Source of the DNA: PALSA-1006 sp041660815 | Lineage (GTDB): Bacteria > Pseudomonadota > Gammaproteobacteria > Burkholderiales > Gallionellaceae | DNA length: 64,000 nt | Assembly: GCA_041660815.1 (NCBI GenBank) | Contig: JBAZVN010000015.1 | Coordinates: 24,640-88,639, forward strand | Reading direction: 5' to 3' | In this document: piece by piece, positions 34,339 through 42,845 of the stretch | Layout of the letters: each line of letters opens with the position of its first letter | Numbering within the stretch: position 1 is the stretch's first letter | Position numbers and translations under genes: made by a program | The notes under the pieces: generated by a model | Told to the model about the DNA's origin: nothing | What the model saw: the letters and a program-made list of their open reading frames with translations, nothing else | The model's database searches: none

Positions 34339-35169
34339 ATGACAAAATTATTTGTGCCAACATTTGACTCTCTTATTGTAGCTATTGACTGTGTTAATTC
34401 AATCTTTAAAAACATATGGAGAAAGATCAATCTTAGTCAAAAATTTTATCTACTCGGTAGTATTTTTGCATTACTTACTTGCGTTCTATATATTTTCACA
34501 CTATCACGTTACATGTTTTTATCAATAACGGTAATTTCAATTAGTTTTCTATTTTTTGGAGTCCTATCAGATCTATTTTTACTTTACAAAAGAATATGGT
34601 CAACCATTATTGGAAAAACAATACTAATTTTTTTAGTATCTTTGATTACCAATATTGCCTATGCTATTTCATCAAGAATAGTAAATGAGTTAGTCAAATT
34701 CGATACATCGAATCTTACATATACTGTTAATTTAGTTGTTTTTTTAATTAGTCCAATATTAGTAGTGATTTGCCTTTTAATAATTTTATCTGTCATGGTT
34801 ATATTTAATCAAATTCACTTTTTTTATTATGTAAAAGTTAAAGATAATAAATACTTTGAAGAGTTTCTTTCTATATCCAGAGAAAATTACCCATTAGTTA
34901 CATCCTGTACTAGATTTATTGCATGTTTTATTTGTATTGTATCAATAGGAAAGTTATCAATAGAAAGAATGCCTGCTTATACGAAGAATATTGAAAATAT
35001 TGCAGCCAAATTCATTTATGAAATTGATTCTTCACAATACTCTCGATGTGTTGCCCCAGCACATGCAAGTGTAATCAAAGTAAATGAAAGTGAGATCATT
35101 GTTGTCTATAAAGATGGGGATATTATCAAATTTGACCCGAGCAAATGCACACCATTAATTAAACAATAG
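34339..35169 (+). CDS. AT-rich multi-pass membrane protein
   Basis: The 276-aa product has about five hydrophobic segments (near 35-55, 60-82, 92-115, 128-155 and 190-205) and a soluble C-terminal tail of 70 residues. The gene uses many A/T-ending codons and is far more AT-rich than all neighbours, so it was probably acquired separately. GAAGG precedes the ATG. No family recognised. Genes of this look near mobile-element borders are often immunity or defence cargo, but there is no motif to support this. Confidence 0.55.
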   Translation: MTKLFVPTFDSLIVAIDCVNSIFKNIWRKINLSQKFYLLGSIFALLTCVLYIFTLSRYMFLSITVISISFLFFGVLSDLFLLYKRIWSTIIGKTILIFLVSLITNIAYAISSRIVNELVKFDTSNLTYTVNLVVFLISPILVVICLLIILSVMVIFNQIHFFYYVKVKDNKYFEEFLSISRENYPLVTSCTRFIACFICIVSIGKLSIERMPAYTKNIENIAAKFIYEIDSSQYSRCVAPAHASVIKVNESEIIVVYKDGDIIKFDPSKCTPLIKQ

Positions 35170-35252
35170 AATAATAAGCAATTTTAAAAACCGCCCTTTA
35201 AAATATACCAAGCATACGCATAATAAGCATTATGACAAATTATCGAATATAA

Positions 35253-35546
35253 TCAATGAGTTGCAACATTATCACGTTTTTGTATTTTCCTTCCGTTAGG
35301 AAAACGTTTCTCGATGTAACAAGCTTTGCAAAAACCGAACAAACCGTCAGAACCTTTTTTATCGGAATAGAAAAATTCTGAATCAGCTGGCCAGTAGTCA
35401 TGGCACCGGCAGCATTGTTTTTGCAAACCATCCAGCTCTATTCGATATTTACCTGATGCAAGTCCTTTTTCAAGGTATTTTTGGCAAGGTTGGGCCAGCA
35501 TGATCGAGGCGGCATCCATCGGTGAGTACAGTTGGCCATCTTTCAT
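35253..35546 (-). CDS. Small zinc-finger protein
   Basis: A 97-aa protein with CCRC and CKAC about 25 residues apart and the pattern of a short HNH-like or treble-clef zinc finger (CHDYWPADSEFFYS...LFGFCKAC). Similar fingers occur in phage-type endonucleases and small regulators. It overlaps the upstream gene by one base (TAATG), so it is coupled to it. Confidence 0.55.
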   Translation of the reverse strand: MKDGQLYSPMDAASIMLAQPCQKYLEKGLASGKYRIELDGLQKQCCRCHDYWPADSEFFYSDKKGSDGLFGFCKACYIEKRFPNGRKIQKRDNVATH

Positions 35547-36148
35547 TACAACACCTTTGACGGAACCATGTCGCGGATAAGCCTGAAGATTTCAACGGCA
35601 ACAAGAGTATCTTGCCCGACTGGTGACGATGACGGTTTTAGCTTGTCGAAATCACTGTCTTCAGCAGGTGAAATAAGAGTTCCATCAGAACGGCGCAACG
35701 TAACGCGAAGATATTTCTGTCCAGCAAATTCACTATATTGACGCTCGACCGTCCATTGATCTCGAATTGAGTCCGATGTTAAAAGCAGATTGGCTGTTAC
35801 CGTTGCTTTGTTTCTGCTTAAAACAATACAATTATGATCGCCGTCGTTATAACTTGTACCAAAGATTTTGATTGTTTCAACATCACGTTTGGGGCATTCC
35901 TCGAAACCAAATACGGGGATCTGCATTTTATTCACGGTGATATTGAACCCAGTTGAAAAAACGATGATAGGTTCAGCACTTTGATCTTGAGGCAGCTTGA
36001 CAATGATCTCATCTTTGGATTGAGGAATATTGACCGTTTCAGCATTCGCTTTTGAGTACCAAAAACCTGTCCAACCATAATACGAAATTGCACCGACAGC
36101 TATTAACATCAGAAAATTCCGTAAATCCTTATTTGCTTGTTTCATCAT
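35546..36148 (-). CDS. Membrane-anchored unknown protein, 200 aa
   Basis: An N-terminal hydrophobic segment (about 10-30) is followed by a periplasmic-looking domain with two cysteines. AGGAGATATG gives the ribosome site. It lies 5 bp after the relaxase gene in the same direction. Small anchored proteins next to relaxases can be entry-exclusion factors; this is only a suggestion. Confidence 0.5.
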   Translation of the reverse strand: MMKQANKDLRNFLMLIAVGAISYYGWTGFWYSKANAETVNIPQSKDEIIVKLPQDQSAEPIIVFSTGFNITVNKMQIPVFGFEECPKRDVETIKIFGTSYNDGDHNCIVLSRNKATVTANLLLTSDSIRDQWTVERQYSEFAGQKYLRVTLRRSDGTLISPAEDSDFDKLKPSSSPVGQDTLVAVEIFRLIRDMVPSKVL

Positions 36149-36153
36149 ATCTC

Positions 36154-38703
36154 CTACAGTTCGTTATTTCGTGAGCGGACGATTTTTGTTACGGTTGCCT
36201 TACCGTTTGCGTCGTACCTGATGGCAACGCTCTGGCCGTCTTCAGCCGCTTGCTTGAGTGCTGCCCGATGATGGATGACCACGGTGTTCTTCGTGAGCTG
36301 CTGCGCCACGTATTCGGTGTTACTGGCGATAATCTTGCCTCGCTGCACTTTGGTATTGGCCGGATCGTGTTTGGTTACGACCGCATCCTGATTGCGACTT
36401 CTTATATCGGAAATGAATTCGTCCAACGGATTGCGCCCTCCTCCACTTACACCAGGTGCAGTTGCCAGCAATGGCGATGCCGGATCGGCAGACTGAATGC
36501 GTTGTTTTGATTTGCGGATAACACGTGTTGTTGGCAGAATAATTTTGTTTGTTTCGTTGACCTGCACCGGTGTAATTACCGCCTGCAACTGGACGTTGGC
36601 AATTTCAAGGCCGAGATCTTTTGCAGTACGTGCTAGACGTTGCTGAAAGGCTTCGTCGCCGCCGTTGATGGTCAGTTTGCGTCCCCACTTCTCGGCTGCA
36701 TGGCGCAAGCTCAGGCGTAGCGCATCATCGTCCACCATCGCCCTATCCCAGCTGATATTGTCACCGTTATCCGCAAAGGCCAGTTTGCCGTCAGGATAGG
36801 TAAAATAAAGCTTGCCGCCGTGTATCTGCCAGTCCAGATTGAATGCTTTCTTCGGATCGTGTGTACCACCTTCGGGCGCTACGATTCGCGCCTTTTGTTT
36901 TTTGTCGTCTTCGATTTCCTCGTCCCTTGCTTGCTTCTTACGATCACGACCTTCTTGATAGATGATGCCGCGCAAGGCGGCTATAGCGGCTTCGTCGCCC
37001 TGCCCTGCCAAGTCTTCTACCCATGAGCGATATGAGTTGATGGGTAGTGCTTTAAACGTAGCTGACAGTTGTTTGCGTTCGTCTGCGGTCTTGATCTGAG
37101 CCTCTTCCTTGCGCGTGGCAATCTGATTGGCAATGAGGCTATAAGCTTGTTGCTTCTGCTCAGGTGTAAGTCCTTTATCCTTCAGGACTGCAAGACGGCG
37201 TGCGGCTTTGTCGGCCTGAATCGTTTTAAGACGGCTTGCCTGGCGTTCTTTGGCCTCGGTGAGCATCTGGCTTCGGACGGTCTTGTGGACGGTCTTTTCT
37301 TTGGTATAACGCGCCAGTAGCGCCCTTCTAACTTCAGCACGTTCAAGTTTGGCGGCCAGACGTTTTTCGGGATCTCGTTGGTAGGTAATCTTCGGCGCTA
37401 TTTGTTGTTCTTTGCTTCTTCCGCTTGCGCTGCGAGGAATGGGCCGTCGCATGTCAAGATCGCTCTGGGCTTCGAGGTCGTCCAGGTCAAGAGGTGCATC
37501 TGCCGGCAGTAACATTTCGTCTCGCTCGATGTCTTGAACCAAAGGGACATCGGACAGATGGTGCAAAATACTTCCCGTGGCGGTTTGTCTTTGTCGGCGA
37601 GTTGTTGCAGCACCGGACTCTGATACAGAAACACGGGTGCTGGTTCGCTGGCCGAGTTCGGCGGCTCGTTGTTGGTAGCGGGCGAACTGGGCTGCGTCAG
37701 GTCGGTTGTCTGGATGTCCGTCATCGAGGACGGTTGTGTTTCCGGTGTCGGTTCGGTCATGTGAATCTCCTTCGGTTGGTTTGGTGAATTTACCCAGACG
37801 TGCTTCGAGTTCCGGGCGTTTAAGGAATCGGAATGCTTTGGATGCGCTGATGATGATCGGCGATTGATCGTCTGTGGCCAGTGTGGAAATCTTCATCCCC
37901 CCTCCCCCGCTGTCGATCAGTTGAAGGCCGAATTCATGCAAGGTGTCGTGCAGGTCGTCCCAAGACTGGAACGTTGGCAAAAGTTCTTTGAGTACCGGCG
38001 CAGGTTGGCGACGACACCATGTTTCTAACGACTCTTCACGATTCCATGTCTCAAACAGTTGCGATTTTTCACTGGGAAGCTGCTCAGGTGTTTTGGTGCG
38101 TTCGGCAATGACTTTCTTGCCGTTGATCTCAATGACGTTGTAGATCCCGTTGTCATGGCTCCAGCCGTATTTAATTTCGGCCTCGCGGGCGGCATGGTGC
38201 AGGGTCTTTCGTGACCATTCGATGTTGTGTGACTTGAATGTTTGCGGGTGGACGCGGTTAACCTCGATGTGAGCGTGCAGGTTGTCCGTATTCGCGTGTA
38301 TAGCGATGATGTACTGGTGTTCTGCCATACCGAGGGCTGCAATCGTGTCACGCGCTGCTGCAAGCATGTCGCGGGCTTCAGGGCGTTCGTGTTCCGGCCA
38401 ACTTAATATGTAGTGATAGACGGGATCATCAACCTTGGCGTTTTTTTCAGCGACCGCATACATTTCTTTAGCGGCATTAGAGAGGCTGTTGAGGTTGCCG
38501 ATTTCAACCGCAATTGTTTTTTCAACCTGAATGCCGGAAAGAATGTCGGGTACGGATTCACGGGTGATGTACTGTGTAAGTTGATCGAAACCCGGACGAT
38601 TGATGTCAATGTTGTCGCGATTAAATTCTTTGGTGATGTAGTCGGAAAGCGCCTTGAATGAGGACTGATTGTCTCGGCGTTTTTCTGGAATTTTGACGAT
38701 CAT
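36154..38703 (-). CDS. traI: TraI-type (MOBP) relaxase with KfrB domain
   Basis: The 849-aa relaxase nicks oriT and leads the strand into the recipient. Tyr22 in DYITKE matches the catalytic Tyr22 of RP4 TraI. The metal-binding motif HANTDNLHAH lies at 136-145, followed by EVNRVHP. A charged helical region follows; about 620-720 resembles the LPD7-type domain of large relaxases (GGKLYFTYPDGKLAFADNGD). The protein ends with a divergent KfrB-type unit (GKIIASNTEY...VAIRYDANGKATV). It overlaps the upstream small membrane gene by 4 bases. No helicase or primase motifs are present. Confidence 0.88.
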   Translation of the reverse strand: MIVKIPEKRRDNQSSFKALSDYITKEFNRDNIDINRPGFDQLTQYITRESVPDILSGIQVEKTIAVEIGNLNSLSNAAKEMYAVAEKNAKVDDPVYHYILSWPEHERPEARDMLAAARDTIAALGMAEHQYIIAIHANTDNLHAHIEVNRVHPQTFKSHNIEWSRKTLHHAAREAEIKYGWSHDNGIYNVIEINGKKVIAERTKTPEQLPSEKSQLFETWNREESLETWCRRQPAPVLKELLPTFQSWDDLHDTLHEFGLQLIDSGGGGMKISTLATDDQSPIIISASKAFRFLKRPELEARLGKFTKPTEGDSHDRTDTGNTTVLDDGHPDNRPDAAQFARYQQRAAELGQRTSTRVSVSESGAATTRRQRQTATGSILHHLSDVPLVQDIERDEMLLPADAPLDLDDLEAQSDLDMRRPIPRSASGRSKEQQIAPKITYQRDPEKRLAAKLERAEVRRALLARYTKEKTVHKTVRSQMLTEAKERQASRLKTIQADKAARRLAVLKDKGLTPEQKQQAYSLIANQIATRKEEAQIKTADERKQLSATFKALPINSYRSWVEDLAGQGDEAAIAALRGIIYQEGRDRKKQARDEEIEDDKKQKARIVAPEGGTHDPKKAFNLDWQIHGGKLYFTYPDGKLAFADNGDNISWDRAMVDDDALRLSLRHAAEKWGRKLTINGGDEAFQQRLARTAKDLGLEIANVQLQAVITPVQVNETNKIILPTTRVIRKSKQRIQSADPASPLLATAPGVSGGGRNPLDEFISDIRSRNQDAVVTKHDPANTKVQRGKIIASNTEYVAQQLTKNTVVIHHRAALKQAAEDGQSVAIRYDANGKATVTKIVRSRNNEL

Positions 38704-38915
38704 GGCACTAGCCTAGATCGAAGGGTGTAAAACAGGTCAGATAGAAATGTGTAATGAATATCTACGCCAGGGAACAAGTCAGATGCAAACAGGGAAAATA
38801 CGCCAGCGATACAAACCAGAATGATTATTCGCTTGATAACAGACCAGATTGTTAACCCGATGCCCACACCGATTCCATAAGCAATTCCGGAGGTGATCTT
38901 TGTAAAAAAGCTCAT
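38700..38915 (-). CDS. Small membrane protein upstream of the relaxase
   Basis: A 71-aa protein with two close hydrophobic segments (about 8-28 and 30-45). Its stop overlaps the relaxase start (ATGA), so translation is coupled. No family recognised. Confidence 0.55.
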   Translation of the reverse strand: MSFFTKITSGIAYGIGVGIGLTIWSVIKRIIILVCIAGVFSLFASDLFPGVDIHYTFLSDLFYTLRSRLVP

Positions 38916-38944
38916 TGGTCGTGATCTTCTGGTGGATGATTGAA

Positions 38945-39688
38945 TTATCGTTCTTGAGATTTGCTTTGTGACTTCTCACGTGGGACGACCTTGCCGAAGC
39001 CTTTATCGTCGTAGGTGATAGTCACTTTGTCCTGAAGAGTTGGTGGGTGATCTAGTTTGTCAGCGATGTGTGCGACATGCGTGTTTTTACCGACGTGCTG
39101 GATGATCCGGGTGTCATCCACGATGGCGACAATTTCGCCCTGGTAAGACTTGGATGGTGCTGCAGGTGCGGCGGAAAGCTGTTGAGTGGTGGCAACGAAA
39201 GGCGTAAGTAAACGCAAGGTCAAATCGACGTACTGTTTGTATTTGTCCATCCCGGCACATAACAGCTGGTCTTTGGTCGCACCAGTCCGCTCTCTCATTG
39301 TTTCGATAAGGGCATGTTCTGCTTGCATGACTAAATTATCGGCGCACAACATTGGACACTGTTCATCGTGATCGACCAGCAACCCGGCGTTGTCACGAGC
39401 GTCTCTGCATTTTGCATCGAATTCTTTGAAGTCGTCTTCTGACATCATGTAGGATTCTTTTGGATCAAGGATGATTCGATCAGCACCACTGCGCGGTTCA
39501 TTCAGGTGACGAAGTTCGATGCTTTCGTATAATTTACGATCCATGTGCCACTGACCTTCAGCAAGGATTTCGGCTTCGTATTTCAGGACGATAGGCCGGA
39601 TCGTTTCGGCATGAGCCATTGCCAACAACAGTGTTTCGGCTGCATCTACCATCGCTTCCGTGGGTTGGAATTTTTCAGTCATTGGCAT
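38945..39688 (-). CDS. Conserved unknown protein with KfrB domain
   Basis: The 247-aa protein has a helical first half with the motif DPKESYMMSEDDF and CPMLCADNLVMQAEHALIE, which I have seen in proteins of large mobile elements without known function. The end is a clear KfrB-type domain (YQGEIVAIVDDTRIIQHVGK, ITYDDKGFGKVV). GAGGT precedes the ATG. It is transcribed towards the relaxase. Confidence 0.65.
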   Translation of the reverse strand: MPMTEKFQPTEAMVDAAETLLLAMAHAETIRPIVLKYEAEILAEGQWHMDRKLYESIELRHLNEPRSGADRIILDPKESYMMSEDDFKEFDAKCRDARDNAGLLVDHDEQCPMLCADNLVMQAEHALIETMRERTGATKDQLLCAGMDKYKQYVDLTLRLLTPFVATTQQLSAAPAAPSKSYQGEIVAIVDDTRIIQHVGKNTHVAHIADKLDHPPTLQDKVTITYDDKGFGKVVPREKSQSKSQER

Positions 39689-39701
39689 AGCAAATACCTC
39701 T

Positions 39702-40001
39702 TTAGTTATTAATGTACGTTGCCGGAATTTCGATTACGAACCCCAGTTTTTTGGCGATGAAACAGCGTGCTAATGCTTTGAAAGGCGTTTCACCCCAAGT
39801 TGATATAAGGTTGCTGTCTTTCTCATAGGTAGCTTGCCAGCCACTTGAATACGCCGGATGTACGCCAATATCTTCTTGCTCCGCGATGTCGGCCCAGTCT
39901 GTTGATCGTTTCGAGTCGGTGAGAAAAGCTACGCCTTCCGCTTTCGCTTTCGCCCAGTGCAAAGCATCACCTTCAAGCTCCGATACCTTAATCTTTTCCA
40001 T
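39702..40001 (-). CDS. NinX/DUF2591-like protein
   Basis: The 99 residues begin with KVSELEGDALHWAKAKAEG and contain VHPAYSSGWQ and ARCFIAKKLG, the pattern of DUF2591 (phage P22 NinX). These small proteins sit in replication or recombination operons of phages; the role is unknown. Start ATG chosen with TAGGA upstream; a TTG six bases earlier is in frame. Confidence 0.7.
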   Translation of the reverse strand: MEKIKVSELEGDALHWAKAKAEGVAFLTDSKRSTDWADIAEQEDIGVHPAYSSGWQATYEKDSNLISTWGETPFKALARCFIAKKLGFVIEIPATYINN

Positions 40002-40009
40002 TTGCAATC

Positions 40010-40528
40010 CTAGAGTGTGTGTGAATTGGCACGTTGTTCACGCGATTTTTCGTTGATGTTGGTCACTTTGGCTTTGCCGTTGTCGGCATATTTGATTTCA
40101 AGGCGATCACCCTGACAGATGTGATTGCACTTGCCTTGTATCAGTGTCAGATCAAGGTCGTCATAGGCGTGATACACCCGCTTGCCTTTGCCGATGTCTT
40201 GCACGATGTAGTCAGCCGACATGTCGATCACTTTGCCGATGATGGGCGCACGAATGCTCTGGCCCGGTGTCGCGTTGGCGAGATCCAGTGCGTTGTGACG
40301 ATCAAGGTAGGTTTCCTGGTAGGCTTCCAATATAAGAAGCAACTCGGTTTGATTGATGGTGGTGTCGTCCCAGACTGCAAGCGGACGCCCATTGAAAACG
40401 ATGTCGTTACAGTCACCGAAGGGAATGATTTCGATGTCTGGCATCTGTCCTGATTTGAGGATGGTGATTGCGGATTCGTAGGCTTGGATCTGGGGTAGAT
40501 GGGCGGTTGGTTGGTTGGGGGCTTGCAT
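40010..40528 (-). CDS. KfrB-domain protein, 172 aa
   Basis: The N-terminal 100 residues are unfamiliar; the C-terminal part is a KfrB-type unit (IGKVIDMSADYIVQDIGKG, LEIKYADNGKAKV) with a small insert. AAGGAGATCATT precedes the ATG. First gene of the minus-strand operon leading to the relaxase; a -10 like TATACT lies about 20 bp upstream on the minus strand. Confidence 0.65.
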   Translation of the reverse strand: MQAPNQPTAHLPQIQAYESAITILKSGQMPDIEIIPFGDCNDIVFNGRPLAVWDDTTINQTELLLILEAYQETYLDRHNALDLANATPGQSIRAPIIGKVIDMSADYIVQDIGKGKRVYHAYDDLDLTLIQGKCNHICQGDRLEIKYADNGKAKVTNINEKSREQRANSHTL

Positions 40529-40542
40529 AATGATCTCCTTGT

Positions 40543-40557
40543 TTTACAGTATAATTT
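40543..40557. promoter_or_regulatory. Shared promoter element TTTACAGTATAATTT
   Basis: One base different from TTTACAATATAATTT at 45281, before the TraL-like gene. Here it precedes a minus-strand gene, so the element points the other way. A shared operator is possible; chance similarity of AT-rich promoters is not excluded. Confidence 0.35.
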
Positions 40558-40736
40558 GCATTGTAGTATTGTGAGATATTTAATTCAATTAACTTTATTA
40601 GCTTCACAGTAACAAAAATGACATCATCCGTACCGGATTGATTGTTTTGTTGCCGAAATTGAATAGAAGTCAGCGTGGCAGATTGCGAAAACAGTTCGCA
40701 ATACAGAACACTTGAACTGAGCCTGCCAGCCTCTGA

Positions 40737-41351
40737 TTAGAGATGAATGGGACGAAAATATCCTTTGATACATGCATGGCTACGCACGCATATCTGAATG
40801 TGGTTTTGTTGCCTGAAGCCTGCTTTCTTGTAAAGCTCTTTCCCTTCGAAGAAGGCGGCTCGAACTGAATCAAAAGACTCCAGCCCTTCATCCTCGCGAT
40901 ACTGGTGTAAGCTGTCTATCACGGCGCAATCGAGAAACCGTCTTGTGAGATCTTCGCCCCCCTTGTTTTCAGGCAGTTCTAATTCAAGGGTATCAAATGT
41001 TTTGCTTAAAAGAGAGAATGAATCGGCTACTTGTTGGAGACCTGTACTATCCAAGAGATCCAAGCAATGCTTTAGATCAATAATAGCGCCGAGAACAAAC
41101 GGTTCTTTAATATAGCCCTTTGAGTTCTTCCCGCCGCCAGCCCCCTGAGTAGCGAAATCAAGCGCCCTTTGGGGGTTGCCTTCCCAGAAGTATATCCCGT
41201 TGCCAAGCCAGTCGTAATTGTTTGTTGATGGTTTGAGGTGGGGTTCTTTGCCACTCAGAATAGCTTCGCCAACTGACTTATCACAGCCGTGAAAACCGAT
41301 AATAAATGAGGCTTGAGATTCGTAGAGCTGCCAGCGAGAATGGTCAGTCAC
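40737..41351 (-). CDS. Probable ADP-ribosyltransferase-fold toxin
   Basis: The 204-aa protein shows FHGCDKSVGEAIL and, about 25 residues on, NYDWLGNGIYFWE followed by RALDFA. This is the His...Tyr spacing of the PARP/diphtheria-toxin fold; a Glu near the end (for example FEGKELY) could be the third residue. The family is widespread in mobile elements, always with a short gene before it. Start is GTG, 3 bp after the stop of the 63-aa gene, so the two are made together. I read it as the toxin of a toxin-antitoxin pair; target unknown. Confidence 0.6.
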   Translation of the reverse strand: MTDHSRWQLYESQASFIIGFHGCDKSVGEAILSGKEPHLKPSTNNYDWLGNGIYFWEGNPQRALDFATQGAGGGKNSKGYIKEPFVLGAIIDLKHCLDLLDSTGLQQVADSFSLLSKTFDTLELELPENKGGEDLTRRFLDCAVIDSLHQYREDEGLESFDSVRAAFFEGKELYKKAGFRQQNHIQICVRSHACIKGYFRPIHL

Positions 41352-41354
41352 AGA

Positions 41355-41546
41355 TCAGCCGCCGTAGGCCTTTGCAATTTTTCCAGAGCGAGTAACGATC
41401 CCGGCTCTTTGAAGAAAACCACGTGCGGCATCTGGATCTTGCGATAGTCGAGTTGCGAACGCCATCATGTCTTTGTGCAAAAAATCACCCGTCGCAACTG
41501 AGCGCGATGTTTTAATGGCATTCTTACGTTCCAAAGTGGCTCTCAT
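41355..41546 (-). CDS. Probable antitoxin of the ADP-ribosyltransferase pair
   Basis: A 63-aa basic protein ending AGIVTRSGKIAKAYGG. Short proteins with this ending precede many genes of the neighbouring family. It is the upstream gene of a tight two-gene unit, the usual antitoxin place. No DNA-binding motif is evident. Confidence 0.55.
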   Translation of the reverse strand: MRATLERKNAIKTSRSVATGDFLHKDMMAFATRLSQDPDAARGFLQRAGIVTRSGKIAKAYGG

Positions 41547-41638
41547 GATTGTCTTTAAAAAGATTTGATGTCAAATTCTATGCTACTTTGGTATCGTTTG
41601 CAAAAGTATCAGCTTGATGATGGCGATGTTATTGAGCT

Positions 41639-42175
41639 TTATCGAGCATGACGGTAATTCCAAGGAGCAACGGGATTGCTGTCTTTCCATAGACCGATAT
41701 GACCGGTACGTGCAGCCTGTTCGGCCTTCTGATATTGGTTGAACGTGATCGCGTCCTGTTGCCGCTGCGCATATTGGATATAGTGCCAGGCGTAACCACT
41801 ACGGATCTGTTCCAGGTTGGCATCAAGCCTGTTCACATACACAGTGCCGACTACACGCCCGTATGATTGGCCGCGTTCGAGACTGACCTGAACATCGCGG
41901 TCGTAGAGGATCGCTGATAAGGATTGTTTTGCGGCCTTGCCAAATGGCTGACTTGTTTCGGTGCATGTGTCTGAATTGGATGGCTTACGTTGGTGGCAAC
42001 TGGTTTCAGGTGCATCAATATTGCTGAGGCGGACTTCGTGGGTTTGGTTGTTCGCGTCCAACACCGTTATGGTGTCGCCGTCGGTTACGCCAACAACGTG
42101 GCCGGTAAGCGTAGCTGCGACGGCGGATGAAATTAGGGACAGGAAGAAAACAGGGATAGCGATTATTCGTTTCAT
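41639..42175 (-). CDS. Secreted thermonuclease (SNase family)
   Basis: The 178-aa protein has a signal peptide (about 1-20, ending AVAA) and a staphylococcal-nuclease domain. VVGVTDGDTITV, VRLSNIDAPE, QPFGKAAKQSL and YGRVVGTVYV hold the usual Asp, Arg and Glu positions. It should cut nucleic acid in the periplasm or outside. Plasmid-borne homologues (ParB/Nuc of RK2) are known; the need during mating is unclear. Its ribosome site lies within the palindrome just before the ATG. Confidence 0.85.
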   Translation of the reverse strand: MKRIIAIPVFFLSLISSAVAATLTGHVVGVTDGDTITVLDANNQTHEVRLSNIDAPETSCHQRKPSNSDTCTETSQPFGKAAKQSLSAILYDRDVQVSLERGQSYGRVVGTVYVNRLDANLEQIRSGYAWHYIQYAQRQQDAITFNQYQKAEQAARTGHIGLWKDSNPVAPWNYRHAR

Positions 42176-42180
42176 TGGAA

Positions 42181-42194
42181 TTCCTATGTAAGAA
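42181..42194. promoter_or_regulatory. Palindrome TTCCTATGTAAGAA (site 3)
   Basis: Lies 5 bp before the nuclease ATG (minus strand), so its TAGGAA half doubles as the ribosome site. A bound regulator would directly block translation start or transcription. Confidence 0.6.
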
Positions 42195-42197
42195 AAG

Positions 42198-42220
42198 AGC
42201 CACTATGCGGCTTTTTTGGT
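42198..42220. terminator. Possible terminator between the relaxosome and nuclease genes
   Basis: Imperfect stem AGCCAC/GCGGCT with loop TAT and a T-run on the plus strand; on the minus strand CTTTTCTT follows. Short stem, so uncertain. Confidence 0.35.
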
Positions 42221-42236
42221 TTTAAACAGAAGCGCC

Positions 42237-42584
42237 CTACTCTTTTGCATCATTTTGATGGCTGCTGATCCGTAAAGGAATAGCCGCGATTGCATTCACA
42301 ACTGTTTGCAAAATCTCCTGATAGCGGTTTTCGTTTCGTCTATCAGACTTGAAACATTCGCGTTGCAGATCGGCGATTGTTCGTAATTCAATGATGAGTT
42401 CGTGGACGTTACTTTTTCGGATCGGTCGGCCCAGTGCGGTTCGACGTATGTACTCAGATAGCGAGATTGCATAATTGGCTGCACGACTTTCAATTTCCAG
42501 ACGGTCTGCTTGAGTGAGCCGCACTTGTATGTATTTCCCAATATGCTTTTCTTCGTCTGGTTTTATCTTGAATTTCTTCGCCAT
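42237..42584 (-). CDS. NikA/TraJ-like relaxosome protein
   Basis: A 115-aa protein with a ribbon-helix-helix-like N-terminus (YIQVRLTQADRLEIESRA...SLSEYIRRTALG), the pattern of MobC/NikA/TraJ proteins that bind the inverted repeat beside nic and recruit the relaxase. The C-terminal half is helical. It is encoded near the proposed oriT and in the same direction as the relaxase. Start ATG is one base after the stop of the previous gene; the frame extends upstream but without need. Confidence 0.78.
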   Translation of the reverse strand: MAKKFKIKPDEEKHIGKYIQVRLTQADRLEIESRAANYAISLSEYIRRTALGRPIRKSNVHELIIELRTIADLQRECFKSDRRNENRYQEILQTVVNAIAAIPLRISSHQNDAKE

Positions 42585-42585
42585 G

Positions 42586-42771
42586 CTAATGACGAAATTG
42601 CAATGAACGGATCTGATTGCAAACGGCATGAATGCGGGTAACCTTTTCAGCAACCTTTCTTCGTTCTTCAGCTGTTACACCTGAGTCATTTTTGAGAGAT
42701 TCCATTGCCATTGCTGACACCCTGGCACGATCAATTACGTCAGGTGAATATTGAGCGGATAATTTGTACAT
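42586..42771 (-). CDS. Unknown 61-aa protein
   Basis: A small helical charged protein immediately before the NikA/TraJ-like gene (one-base gap), surely co-expressed with it. No family recognised. Confidence 0.5.
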   Translation of the reverse strand: MYKLSAQYSPDVIDRARVSAMAMESLKNDSGVTAEERRKVAEKVTRIHAVCNQIRSLQFRH

Positions 42772-42845
42772 AAGATTTGTAAAGAATTCTCGTCGCTGTA
42801 ATGAGTCAAATGCGCAGAACCCGTCTGCGCACGGTGTGGCAAAAC

